DNA of 64,000 nt from Citrobacter youngae. Lineage in GTDB: Bacteria; Pseudomonadota; Gammaproteobacteria; Enterobacterales; Enterobacteriaceae. Positions 19,711 to 27,546 of the stretch are shown here, piece after piece (positions within the stretch are counted from its first letter, which is position 1; each line of letters begins with the position of its first letter). A program made the translations under genes and the position numbers. Where the stretch lies: the NCBI RefSeq assembly GCF_003818115.1, contig NZ_RPOI01000001.1:1-64000 (forward strand), read 5' to 3'. The notes under the pieces are model-generated. The model made no database searches, was not told where the DNA came from, and saw nothing but the letters and a program-made list of their open reading frames with translations.

Positions 19711-20833
19711 CCAGTTTAAGAACCTCTTTTGGAATGGAAATATGTCTGTTCAGCGAAGGCCGTGCCTGGGAACCATCACGCCAGTGCTTCATTTGCAGTA
19801 CATAGGTCAGGACGTGTGCTATCGCCCGATAAAGTTGAAATGGGATCTGTTGATTGACCTGGGTGGTGTAATAAACCGAGCGCGCCAGCTTAGGAAATTC
19901 AACAATTTCAATGTTGTTCTCCGTCGCCACCTGACGGATATACAGCGCGATTTCATCGGTGCCTTTGGCGACCACGAAAGGCGCGGCGGCGCGTGACTGG
20001 TCGTACTGTAGCGCCACGGCATAGTGGGTCGGGTTGACGATCACCACATCGGCTTTTGGCACGACCTTGCGAATTTGCCCCATCGCCATTTGCCGTTGCA
20101 GGCGGCGGATCCTGGCCCGTACTTCCGGTTTACCTTCCTGATTTTTATACTCTTCCTTCACTTCCTGTTTGGTCATCTTCAACCCTTTGGTGAACATTTT
20201 CTTCGCCAGCGGCACATCAATCAGCGCGAAAAAAACAAACAGGATGACGAAGTTGCACATGATGCTGCTGTACAACGCCAGGCCATCGCTGATGGCCTGT
20301 TTGAAATGCAACTCTTGCAACCCCAGAAAGGCGGCAACGTTATTGCGTACGCTAATCCACAGCATCACCAGCAGAACAATCGCTTTGAGCGTCATCTTGC
20401 CGGTATCTACCAGATGGTCTGTGGAAAACAGGCGGCCAATCCCTTTGAGCGGGCTTAATTTGCTAAAGTCCGGCAAAATTTTCTTCGGCAGGAACAGCCA
20501 CCCGCCGGGCACTAGCGAGGCAAACAGCGCGGCAACCGGCATGGGTAACAGCGTCAGAATGAACTTGCCTAAAATCAGCAGATGATGTTCGAGAAACTGG
20601 CCGATGATGTCCGGGTCATTAATGTTCTGCGCATACTGATGAACGCTGATAAAGCTTTCTCGGACAAAATCTTCATACCACGGGAAGCTGCTGGAAATCA
20701 CCATAAACGCGGCAAACAGACTGGCGGCAAGCCCCATATCTTTGGAACGCGGAATCTGTCCCTCTTCTCTGGCTTTGCGAAGTTTTTGCGCCGAGGGTTT
20801 TTCTGTTTTTTCTTCGCTGCTGCTATCCGCCAT
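19694..20833 (-). CDS. lfhB: Flag-2 flagellar export switch protein LfhB (FlhB family)
   Basis: A 379-residue protein with four hydrophobic segments (about residues 33-50, 90-110, 148-165, 188-210) and a cytoplasmic domain. The self-cleavage site NPTH is at residues 267-270. Cleavage between Asn and Pro in this family switches secretion from hook to filament substrates, working with the hook-length protein (LafE here). The N-terminus (SSSEEKTEKPSAQKLRKARE) is the usual FlhB opening. It overlaps lfiR upstream by 11 bases and lfhA downstream by 17, typical of tight coupling. Confidence 0.96.
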   Translation of the reverse strand: MADSSSEEKTEKPSAQKLRKAREEGQIPRSKDMGLAASLFAAFMVISSSFPWYEDFVRESFISVHQYAQNINDPDIIGQFLEHHLLILGKFILTLLPMPVAALFASLVPGGWLFLPKKILPDFSKLSPLKGIGRLFSTDHLVDTGKMTLKAIVLLVMLWISVRNNVAAFLGLQELHFKQAISDGLALYSSIMCNFVILFVFFALIDVPLAKKMFTKGLKMTKQEVKEEYKNQEGKPEVRARIRRLQRQMAMGQIRKVVPKADVVIVNPTHYAVALQYDQSRAAAPFVVAKGTDEIALYIRQVATENNIEIVEFPKLARSVYYTTQVNQQIPFQLYRAIAHVLTYVLQMKHWRDGSQARPSLNRHISIPKEVLKLDAENN

Positions 20834-21605
20834 AGTGTCCCTTTAGCGCGTCAAGCTGTTGTAAGACGAAGTTCGCCAGGTGCAAATAGTGATCGGGCAG
20901 ATTGTAAAGCAGGGTCGCAAAGCAGATCAGGCCCGCCAGCATGTTGATGGGAAAGCCCAACGAGTACAGGTTGAGCGGCGGTGCAATGCGGTTTAGCAGG
21001 CCAAAGCAGCCCTGGACAATCAGCATAATAAAGGTCGTCGGCAGAGCCAGCAGGGTAGCTGCGGCAAACACCCAACCCAGCGCCAGGGAAATGGTGCGCA
21101 GAGATTGCGGATGCAGCGCATTGCCAATCGGCCAGTAGGTAAATCCTTTGAATAAAATGCTCACCAACAGCAAATGCCCGTCCATGGCAAAGAACAGGAT
21201 CACCGCATAGATGTTGATGATTTCCGCCAGTACCGTTGTTGACGCGCCGCTGCTGGGGTCGTTCATCACCGCCATGCTCATCCCCATGTTGAAAGAGAGG
21301 ATCTGGCCCGCCAGCTGCAGCGCTAAAAATAAAAACTGCAGCATCAGGCCGAAAAGCATGCCCCACAGAAACTGCTCTGCGGTCAAAATAACGCTGTTGA
21401 TCGACAGCAGGCTGTCAGGGACCGGATGGGGGATAAGCGGCGTAATGATGAAGGCCAACGCCAGGGATAAAATAATGCGTATCCGCACCGTTAGCGCGGC
21501 GTTATCCAGTACCGGGGCGTAGTGAATAAACGCCATAATGCGCACGAACGGAAACCACATGCCCAGTATCAGGTTACTTAACTGTGTGACGTCTGTTTCG
21601 CGCAT
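20823..21605 (-). CDS. lfiR: Flag-2 flagellar export protein LfiR (FliR family)
   Basis: A 260-residue polytopic inner-membrane protein. With FliP and FliQ homologues it forms the helical pore of the export gate. The characteristic segments are MSMAVMNDPSSGAS and the C-terminal hydrophobic stretches. The length matches FliR (261 in E. coli). Only one base separates it from the lfiQ stop. Confidence 0.94.
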   Translation of the reverse strand: MRETDVTQLSNLILGMWFPFVRIMAFIHYAPVLDNAALTVRIRIILSLALAFIITPLIPHPVPDSLLSINSVILTAEQFLWGMLFGLMLQFLFLALQLAGQILSFNMGMSMAVMNDPSSGASTTVLAEIINIYAVILFFAMDGHLLLVSILFKGFTYWPIGNALHPQSLRTISLALGWVFAAATLLALPTTFIMLIVQGCFGLLNRIAPPLNLYSLGFPINMLAGLICFATLLYNLPDHYLHLANFVLQQLDALKGHYGG

Positions 21606-21606
21606 G

Positions 21607-21879
21607 TCAGTGCACCAGAATGGCGGCCTGAGTGAACAGATGCACGCAGAGATCGCTCAACTGGACGATCATCCATTTTCCACATATACCCAATACCGCG
21701 AGGGTGACGATAAGCCTGGGCAAAAAGCTCAGCGTTTGTTCGTTAATTTGCGTGACGGCCTGAAAAATGCTGACCAGCATCCCCACCAGCAGGCTGGGAA
21801 CGACCAGCACGCAGACCAAAATGATCACGACTTTTATACCGCTGGCGACAATATCTGCGGCTACATCAATGGTTAACAT
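21607..21879 (-). CDS. lfiQ: Flag-2 flagellar export protein LfiQ (FliQ family)
   Basis: A 90-residue protein with two transmembrane segments (about 17-40 and 52-75), the usual size of FliQ, a component of the export pore. I chose the ATG at 21879 because GGAGAAG lies at the right distance upstream and the product starts MLTIDVAADI like other FliQ proteins; a longer form from 21909 would overlap lfiP and is unlikely. Confidence 0.93.
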   Translation of the reverse strand: MLTIDVAADIVASGIKVVIILVCVLVVPSLLVGMLVSIFQAVTQINEQTLSFLPRLIVTLAVLGICGKWMIVQLSDLCVHLFTQAAILVH

Positions 21880-21889
21880 GTCTTCTCCG

Positions 21890-22648
21890 TTAGCCCAGTC
21901 CGAGACCACGAATGCTGGAGGTTAGTGTGCCGACGGTCAGCGCCCAGCCATCAATTAGCACAAACAGCATCAGCTTAAAGGGCAGGGAAACGATCAGCGG
22001 CGACAGCATCATCATCCCCATTGCCATCAGGACGCTGGCGACGATCAGGTCGATCACCAGGAACGGAATGTAAATCATGAAGCCTATCTGGAAGGCGGTT
22101 TTGAGTTCGCTCAGTACATACGCCGGGACGACAATGGAGAGATCCTGATCGGCGGCATTACCTTTCGCGTTGGCGATCGTCATGATCTGCGCAATCGCTT
22201 TTTTGTTAGTCTGCGCCAGCATAAAGCGCTTCAATGGCGAGGCGGCGGTGCTTAGCGCGTCAGGAAGCGTGATTTGATCGTTTTCAAACGGCACAACCGC
22301 GTGGTCGTAAATGTTGATCCAGATTGGACGCATCACCAGCATGGTTAACGACAGCGCAATGCCAATCAGTATGCGGTTCGGCGGCGTTTGCTGCAGCCCC
22401 AACGCCTGACGTAGCAGAGAAAGAACAATAATAAATCGCGTAAAGCAGGTCATCATCAGTACCAGAGTAGGCAGAATGCCCACCAGGGTCATCAGGATCA
22501 GGACCTGGATTTTTACGCTGTACTCCTGGCTATTTCCGTGTGAAATCACATTCAGCAACGGGATATCTCCCCCTTGCGCGCAGGCAAAGGGAGAAAGGAT
22601 GAGTAACGAGAAACCCAGTATAAGCGTGAGTGTTGGTACGCGTTTCAT
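21890..22648 (-). CDS. lfiP: Flag-2 flagellar export protein LfiP (FliP family)
   Basis: A 252-residue inner-membrane protein with a cleavable signal peptide (hydrophobic 8-22, cleavage near CAQG), unusual among export-gate proteins but typical of FliP. Family signatures are LVLMMTCFTRFIIVLSLLR and the region FMIYIPFLVIDLIVASVLMAMGMMM (central parts). It forms the core of the export pore. Its start overlaps the lfiN stop by four bases. No fliO homologue, the usual FliP assembly factor, is present in the operon. Confidence 0.95.
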   Translation of the reverse strand: MKRVPTLTLILGFSLLILSPFACAQGGDIPLLNVISHGNSQEYSVKIQVLILMTLVGILPTLVLMMTCFTRFIIVLSLLRQALGLQQTPPNRILIGIALSLTMLVMRPIWINIYDHAVVPFENDQITLPDALSTAASPLKRFMLAQTNKKAIAQIMTIANAKGNAADQDLSIVVPAYVLSELKTAFQIGFMIYIPFLVIDLIVASVLMAMGMMMLSPLIVSLPFKLMLFVLIDGWALTVGTLTSSIRGLGLG

Positions 22649-23016
22649 GGTGCCAGGTCGTTGATTTCATGCGTGTTGAATTCAAGGACGCGCAGGCCAT
22701 ATTTTTCATTGACCACCACCACTTCAGCTTTACCTAACAGGATATTGTTGACCTTAATATCCAGCGGTTCACCGGCGAGCTTGTCCATCTCAATGACGGT
22801 GTCGTCATCAATGTTCAGCAGATCGGACAGCATCACCTCCACGGAGGACACTTCCAGCGTGAGCGTGACCGGTATACGTTTCAGTAGTGACATCGACTCG
22901 GAAAAACGGTCTTCTAAACGTGACACCAGCGTCTCTGTCACAGATGGTGCGGGGGATGTGGTCGCTTCGGGGGCTAACTCGAAGCCTTGCTCTAAAATAT
23001 CTTCTGGCTTACTCAT
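22645..23016 (-). CDS. lfiN: Flag-2 flagellar motor switch protein LfiN (FliN family)
   Basis: A 123-residue SpoA-domain protein. The domain occupies about residues 45-120, with VTLTLEVSSVEVMLSDLL, then GEPLDIKVNNILLGKAEVVVVNEKYGLRV typical of FliN (given in part: LGKAEVVVVNEKYGLR). It forms the lower C-ring and links to the export ATPase regulator LfiH. It overlaps lfiM by eight bases. Confidence 0.94.
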   Translation of the reverse strand: MSKPEDILEQGFELAPEATTSPAPSVTETLVSRLEDRFSESMSLLKRIPVTLTLEVSSVEVMLSDLLNIDDDTVIEMDKLAGEPLDIKVNNILLGKAEVVVVNEKYGLRVLEFNTHEINDLAP

Positions 23017-23872
23017 AGGATTTCTCCGTCTTGCTCGTGAATTCGGACAAAAACAGTTTGTCTTTGTCCTCGACGATCAGGGCATTAAATAATTCGGATT
23101 TCCCGATATAAACAGGGAAAGTATCAGGCATCGCAATAGGTAAAATATCCCCGGGTTTAATTGTCGTCAGGTCGGCAACATTGAGGGGGATTTCTGCAAT
23201 TTTCACGTTCATGGTCAGCGGCAGCGTATGGATAATTTCTTTGATCAGCGTTTTTTTACGCGTCTCAGCGCTGGCTTTATCAATCTGCTTTTTCTTTTCG
23301 CCGTGCTCGCTATGGCGGATTAAATTCAGAATGTAATCGGTATGGGAATCGTCCAGTAAGATGCGGAAACTGCAATTCTCCTCATCACCTAAAACGAATG
23401 TAAGCTGATATGCCCAATGTGTTTGTATGGTACTGCTGTCAGGTTTGAGCGTTAGCGGAATGCCAGATATATTTTTATTAAAAATAATATTGCTCACATC
23501 CAGCGCCAGCCGGCTTCTCAGCCGGGTTTCTGTTTTTGTTGGTAAATTATTTTCTGACTTTTCGTCGGCAAGTGATGAAGTCAGACCATAAAAGTTACCT
23601 AATAGCATTAGCAATAGCGCGCGATCGATATCAAAGGCCAAATGCCCAACCTGCGAGACTAATAATTCCGCACTTTTATTGATAACGTCCATCTCACAGT
23701 GTATTTTTCTGAGTGTTATATTTGTGCGATGTTTTTTTAGGAAATAGTTTCCAAGATGTGATTCGATTGTATCAAAATTACCCGTAAACATAGTCGGCAG
23801 ACGATGATATGGACGTCCAAGCCGGTTACCTTCAAGTTTAAAGATCCCGGGCGTTTGACTATATTTCAGCAT
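23009..23872 (-). CDS. lfiM: Flag-2 flagellar motor switch protein LfiM (FliM family), short N-terminus
   Basis: A 287-residue C-ring protein. The middle domain (about 25-190) and the C-terminal SpoA domain (about 210-285, VADLTTIKPGDILPIAMPD, then VYIGKSELFNALI) are recognisable but divergent. Compared with E. coli FliM (334 residues), about 40-45 N-terminal residues are missing, including the EIDALL-type helix that binds phosphorylated CheY. No earlier in-frame start that would supply this motif is visible upstream. It is the first gene of the minus-strand operon. Its 5' neighbour is lafK, divergent, across about 590 bases. Confidence 0.9.
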   Translation of the reverse strand: MLKYSQTPGIFKLEGNRLGRPYHRLPTMFTGNFDTIESHLGNYFLKKHRTNITLRKIHCEMDVINKSAELLVSQVGHLAFDIDRALLLMLLGNFYGLTSSLADEKSENNLPTKTETRLRSRLALDVSNIIFNKNISGIPLTLKPDSSTIQTHWAYQLTFVLGDEENCSFRILLDDSHTDYILNLIRHSEHGEKKKQIDKASAETRKKTLIKEIIHTLPLTMNVKIAEIPLNVADLTTIKPGDILPIAMPDTFPVYIGKSELFNALIVEDKDKLFLSEFTSKTEKSYE

Positions 23873-24290
23873 GGTGCACTTTCTCAGCTGTAATTTCTGG
23901 GGCGGATGAGTTGATATCGAATTCCGCGGTTATCAAAGAAAATACAAATCCATTTAATTTATGGTTCATCCTTGACGCTATTCTCATATTGTTAAAGTCC
24001 ATTAAGTATGAAATGCGGTACCTACTCACGTCTATGAAGTAGGGCTGGATATTAGATATTTTACCCCTTGGCTCTGCAAGTTATTAATGGTGTCAGGTTA
24101 TAATTAAAAAATAATTAATTGCATACATGTGATGTATCCATCTAACAGTCTTGCCTTGTTAAGGCATGTTCAATACACCTTTTTTATGTTAAAAGTTACA
24201 TAAGCTATTGTTTTGTATGAAATAATATTTTTATTATCTTTTAATTTAAGATTGTTAATAGCGCCAGTGTTAGTATTTTTTTAGGAAAAA

Positions 24291-24335
24291 CCCTATTTGA
24301 AAATAGTCTTCGATAGGGCTGCCCTTTGAAAGGGC
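24291..24335 (+). other. Cluster of nested inverted repeats in the lafK leader
   Basis: Three short palindromes overlap: CTATTT-GA-AAATAG (24293-24306), CCCTAT with ATAGGG (24291-24296 and 24313-24318), and GCCCTTT-G-AAAGGGC (24321-24335). The first and second are mutually exclusive, so an RNA could adopt alternative folds. They lie upstream of lafK and just before a short ATG frame. Regulatory meaning is inferred only. Confidence 0.4.
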
Positions 24336-24343
24336 GGTAAAAC

Positions 24344-24412
24344 ATGAGCAAGGATGGGATTAAGACATGGCACGGGCGATATCTATTATTCGATGATTGT
24401 GCTTTGGAATGA
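24344..24412 (+). CDS. Possible 22-residue leader peptide upstream of lafK
   Basis: ATG at 24344 opens a 22-codon frame (MSKDGIKTWHGRY...) that ends at TGA 24410-24412, about 53 bases before the lafK ATG. AAAGGGCGG lies 6-15 bases upstream and could act as ribosome site. Alternatively this is the decayed N-terminus of a longer LafK. I cannot decide between a leader peptide, a remnant and chance. Confidence 0.25.
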   Translation: MSKDGIKTWHGRYLLFDDCALE

Positions 24413-24465
24413 TTTGTATATTTCTCGTAACGGATGTTAACTTTACTTCTAAGTGTAAAATAATC

Positions 24466-25452
24466 ATGTTTGAACTTATTGCCGAAGCAGCCTCCAGTAT
24501 CAATGTTTTTTCAATGGCAAAGCGTATTGCTGCGTTTAATGTTCCAGTGCTTATCCATGGTGAAACCGGTACTGGTAAAGAATGTATCGCTAAATTTATC
24601 CATTCAATTGCATTCGCGCAGGAGCCTCAGGCACCTTATATTGGGGTGAACTGTGCCGCCATTCCTGAGAATATGCTCGAAGCCACGTTGTTTGGTTATG
24701 ATAAAGGTGCATTCACCGGAGCGGTGGCTACCGTGCCGGGAAAAATGGAATTAGCCAATAACGGCACTTTATTGCTGGATGAGATCGGCGATATGCCTTT
24801 AGCGCTTCAGGCTAAAATATTACGTGTATTGCAGGAGCAACAGGTTGAGCGCTTAGGCAGTAACCGTACAATCAAACTGAACTTCCGTTTAATTGCCTGT
24901 ACCAATAAGAATCTTGAAGAAGAGGTGGCCGCAGGACGCTTCAGAGAAGATCTCTATTATCGCATGTCCGTTATTCCGCTGACGATGCCGCCGCTGCGCG
25001 AGCGCATGGAAGACATTATTCCGCTGGCGGAGTCTTTTATCAAAAAATACTCCACGGTGCTGGTTAAAAATATCAAGCTTTCTGAATCGTCACGCCGGGC
25101 ATTACTCAGCTACGGATGGCCGGGTAACGTGCGTCAGCTCGAGAATGCTATACAACGGGGAATGATCCTGAATCGTGATGGCGTCATTTATCCCGATACT
25201 TTAGGTCTGCCATCCATTGAATATGATTCCTGGAGCGAGCCGCAATGGCAGCCAAAGCCCAGTATGCCAGTAACGACCAGCGATAATCTGGGTCAGCATG
25301 GCCGTAGCGCACAATATCAATATATCGCTGACCTGATGCGTAAATATCAGGGCAATAAAACCAAAATTGCTGATTTATTAGGCATTACCCCACGCGCGCT
25401 TCGTTATCGTCTGGCGTCAATGCGAAAGCAGGGAATCGAGATTTTTTCCTGA
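24466..25452 (+). CDS. lafK: Sigma54-dependent activator LafK, Flag-2 master regulator
   Basis: A 328-residue bacterial enhancer-binding protein. The AAA+ domain follows almost directly after the start, with Walker A GETGTGKE (about residues 32-39), the sigma54-contact loop GAFTGA (about 81-86) and Walker B LLLDEI (about 102-107). A Fis-type helix-turn-helix ends the protein (about 285-325: NKTKIADLLGITPRALRYRL). The N-terminal receiver domain seen in many such activators is missing. In Vibrio lateral flagella LafK drives early genes with sigma54; the three -24/-12 promoters in this locus (before lfiE, lfgB and lafB) fit that role. The start is uncertain: no strong ribosome site precedes ATG 24466, and a TTG at 24397 is in frame. 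Confidence 0.92.
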   Translation: MFELIAEAASSINVFSMAKRIAAFNVPVLIHGETGTGKECIAKFIHSIAFAQEPQAPYIGVNCAAIPENMLEATLFGYDKGAFTGAVATVPGKMELANNGTLLLDEIGDMPLALQAKILRVLQEQQVERLGSNRTIKLNFRLIACTNKNLEEEVAAGRFREDLYYRMSVIPLTMPPLRERMEDIIPLAESFIKKYSTVLVKNIKLSESSRRALLSYGWPGNVRQLENAIQRGMILNRDGVIYPDTLGLPSIEYDSWSEPQWQPKPSMPVTTSDNLGQHGRSAQYQYIADLMRKYQGNKTKIADLLGITPRALRYRLASMRKQGIEIFS

Positions 25453-25461
25453 ATCAGTCTG

Positions 25462-25477
25462 TGGTACCGAGAACGCT
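25462..25477 (+). promoter_or_regulatory. Sigma54 promoter of lfiEFGHIJ
   Basis: TGGTACCGAGAACGCT has the invariant GG (25463-25464) and GC (25475-25476) separated by exactly ten bases. It lies about 24-38 bases before the lfiE start. Good but not perfect in the -12 element (ACGC instead of TTGC). Confidence 0.65.
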
Positions 25478-25499
25478 TTTTTAATTTTAAGAGTAGGTC

Positions 25500-25862
25500 A
25501 TGAGCATAAATACGATAGCCCCAGCCAGTACGATGCAGACGCAGATGATGCAGGACATGCAGCAGATGAAAGCGGTCGCACAGGCGCCCGTCCTTTCACC
25601 GATGCAGATTAACGCAGTGGGTGCACAGTCTGCATCATCTCCGGTCTCATTCGATCGTGTGATGCAGGGCGCGCTCAATCATGTTGATCAATTTCAGCAG
25701 GTTGCAGAGCAAAAACAAACGGCCATTGAGATGGGGAAAAGCGATGACCTGGCGGGAGCCATGATTGCCAGTCAGCAGGCATCATTATCGTTTTCTGCGC
25801 TGGTACAGGTCAGAAATAAAGTTGCTTCCGGATTCAACGACCTGATGAGCATGTCAGTCTAA
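25500..25862 (+). CDS. lfiE: Flag-2 flagellar hook-basal body complex protein LfiE (FliE family)
   Basis: A 120-residue protein that joins the MS ring to the rod. The C-terminal two thirds match FliE (FDRVMQGALNHVDQ, then QQASLSFSALVQVRNKV and ending DLMSMSV). It is slightly longer than E. coli FliE (104) because of a methionine- and glutamine-rich N-terminus. It is the first gene of the plus-strand operon after lafK, behind a sigma54 promoter. Confidence 0.94.
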   Translation: MSINTIAPASTMQTQMMQDMQQMKAVAQAPVLSPMQINAVGAQSASSPVSFDRVMQGALNHVDQFQQVAEQKQTAIEMGKSDDLAGAMIASQQASLSFSALVQVRNKVASGFNDLMSMSV

Positions 25863-25866
25863 CGCT

Positions 25867-27546
25867 ATGAATGAATTAATAAAAAAACTCACTCAGTTTT
25901 TACCCTCGTTCTCTTTCAAACCCGATGGTAATAAACGCCTGGCGTTACTGGCGGCGGCAGCTCTTGCAGCGACCGCCATTATTGTTAGCGTGCTGTGGAA
26001 TAGTAACCACGGCTATGTTTCGCTGTACGGTAGTCAGGAAAATCTCCCGGTTTCGCAAATCGTCACCGTACTGGATGGTGAAAAACTGGAATACCGTATT
26101 GACCCGCAAAGTGGGCAAATTCTGGTTCCGGAAGACGCGCTGTCGAAAACGCGGATGACGCTGGCGGCGAAAGGTGTGCAGGCCATGCTGCCCAGCGGCT
26201 ACGAGCTGATGGATAAAGACGAAGTGCTGGGCGCCAGTCAGTTTGTGCAAAACGTCCGTTACAAGCGGAGTCTGGAAGGTGAACTGGCGCAGAGTATCAT
26301 GACGCTGGATGCCGTTGAGAGCGCCCGCGTGCATCTGGCGCTGAATGAAGAGAGTTCATTTGTCGTCAGCGACGAGCCGCAAAACAGCGCCTCTGTGGTG
26401 GTGCGTCTGCATTACGGCAGCAAGCTGGATATGGACCAGGTGAATGCCATTGTGCATCTGGTGTCTGGCAGCGTGCCCAATCTGAATGCGTCGAAGGTCA
26501 GCGTTGTCGACCAGGCGGGGAATTTACTCTCTGAAGGTATTGGCGCGGGAGAAGCCGTCTCTGCAGCGACGCGTAAGCGCGACCAGATCCTCAAAGATAT
26601 TCAGGATAAGACCCGCGCCAGCCTTGCCAATGTCCTCGACTCGCTGGTCGGAACCGGTAATTACCGGGTGAGCGTGATGCCGGATCTCGATCTGAGCAAT
26701 ATCGACGAAACCCAGGAGCATTACGGCGATACGCCGAAGGTGAATCGTGAAGAAACGGTACTCGATAGCGACACCAACCAGATCGCCATGGGGATCCCCG
26801 GCTCGCTGAGCAATCGTCCTCCGCTGGCGCCAAACCAGGTGGGAAATGGCGCTACCGCGACGACGCCTGAGGAGTCTCGCCAGCCAGCCGCGCTGTCAAA
26901 GCATAGCGAGAACAAGCGCGACTACTCGTGGGATCGTAGCGTTGAGCATATCCAGCATCCTGGTTTTGACATTAAGCGTTTAAATGTGGCCGTGGTGCTT
27001 AATCAGAGCGCGCCTGCACTGAAGAGCTGGAAACCGGAACAAACTACGCAATTGACGGCGCTGCTCAATAACGCCGCCGGGATTGATGCTAAGCGTGGCG
27101 ACAATCTGTCGTTATCGCTGCTCAATTTTGTCCCGCAGTCGATCCCTGTCGAGCCTCAGCTCCCGTTGTGGAAGGATGACAGCGTTCTGGCCTGGGTACG
27201 TTTAATTGGCTGCGGTCTGCTGGCGTTGTTGTTGCTGCTGTTTGTTGTACGCCCGGTTATGAAGCGTTTGACCGCCGAACGTCGCCGCACCACAGCACCC
27301 GAGCTGGCGCTGGACACCACAGCGATGGCGATCCCTGCGGATACGCCCCATTTTGCGGCTGCTGAAGACGAACGCAAAAATATCGAACTGCCTTCTTTCC
27401 CTGGTGACGACAGCCTGCCTTCGCAGAGTTCTGGTCTGGAAGTGAAGCTGGAGTTCCTGCAAAAACTGGCGATGAGCGACACCGATCGCGTAGCTGAAGT
27501 TCTCAGACAATGGATTACCAGCAATGAGCGAATTGACAATAAATAA
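25867..27546 (+). CDS. lfiF: Flag-2 flagellar MS-ring protein LfiF (FliF family)
   Basis: A 559-residue inner-membrane protein that forms the MS ring on which the motor and export gate assemble. Two transmembrane segments flank a large periplasmic region: about residues 25-44 (LALLAAAALAATAIIVSVLW) and 440-460. The periplasmic ring-building motif region includes LAQSIMTLDAVESARVHLAL. The C-terminal tail (about 530-559) is the FliG-binding part. Its 3' end overlaps lfiG by 23 bases. Confidence 0.95.
   Translation: MNELIKKLTQFLPSFSFKPDGNKRLALLAAAALAATAIIVSVLWNSNHGYVSLYGSQENLPVSQIVTVLDGEKLEYRIDPQSGQILVPEDALSKTRMTLAAKGVQAMLPSGYELMDKDEVLGASQFVQNVRYKRSLEGELAQSIMTLDAVESARVHLALNEESSFVVSDEPQNSASVVVRLHYGSKLDMDQVNAIVHLVSGSVPNLNASKVSVVDQAGNLLSEGIGAGEAVSAATRKRDQILKDIQDKTRASLANVLDSLVGTGNYRVSVMPDLDLSNIDETQEHYGDTPKVNREETVLDSDTNQIAMGIPGSLSNRPPLAPNQVGNGATATTPEESRQPAALSKHSENKRDYSWDRSVEHIQHPGFDIKRLNVAVVLNQSAPALKSWKPEQTTQLTALLNNAAGIDAKRGDNLSLSLLNFVPQSIPVEPQLPLWKDDSVLAWVRLIGCGLLALLLLLFVVRPVMKRLTAERRRTTAPELALDTTAMAIPADTPHFAAAEDERKNIELPSFPGDDSLPSQSSGLEVKLEFLQKLAMSDTDRVAEVLRQWITSNERIDNK

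Larger units (their letters stand above)
23873..24465. other. Long AT-rich intergenic region between lfiM and lafK
   Basis: About 590 bases without a long gene. It must hold the promoter of the lfiM operon and that of lafK. The part nearest lafK contains nested hairpins (24291-24335) and a 22-codon reading frame (24344-24412). I found no consensus sigma54 site: TGGCAC at 24368 lacks a GC at the required distance. Confidence 0.6.

Noticed and set aside
24291-24360. Cyclic-di-GMP (GEMM) riboswitch in the lafK leader
   Set aside because: The characteristic conserved GEMM loop sequences are not present; only simple hairpins are visible.
24368-24384. TGGCAC before lafK as a sigma54 promoter
   Set aside because: The invariant GC ten bases after GG is absent (AT instead), so the core requirement fails even though the -24 half is perfect.
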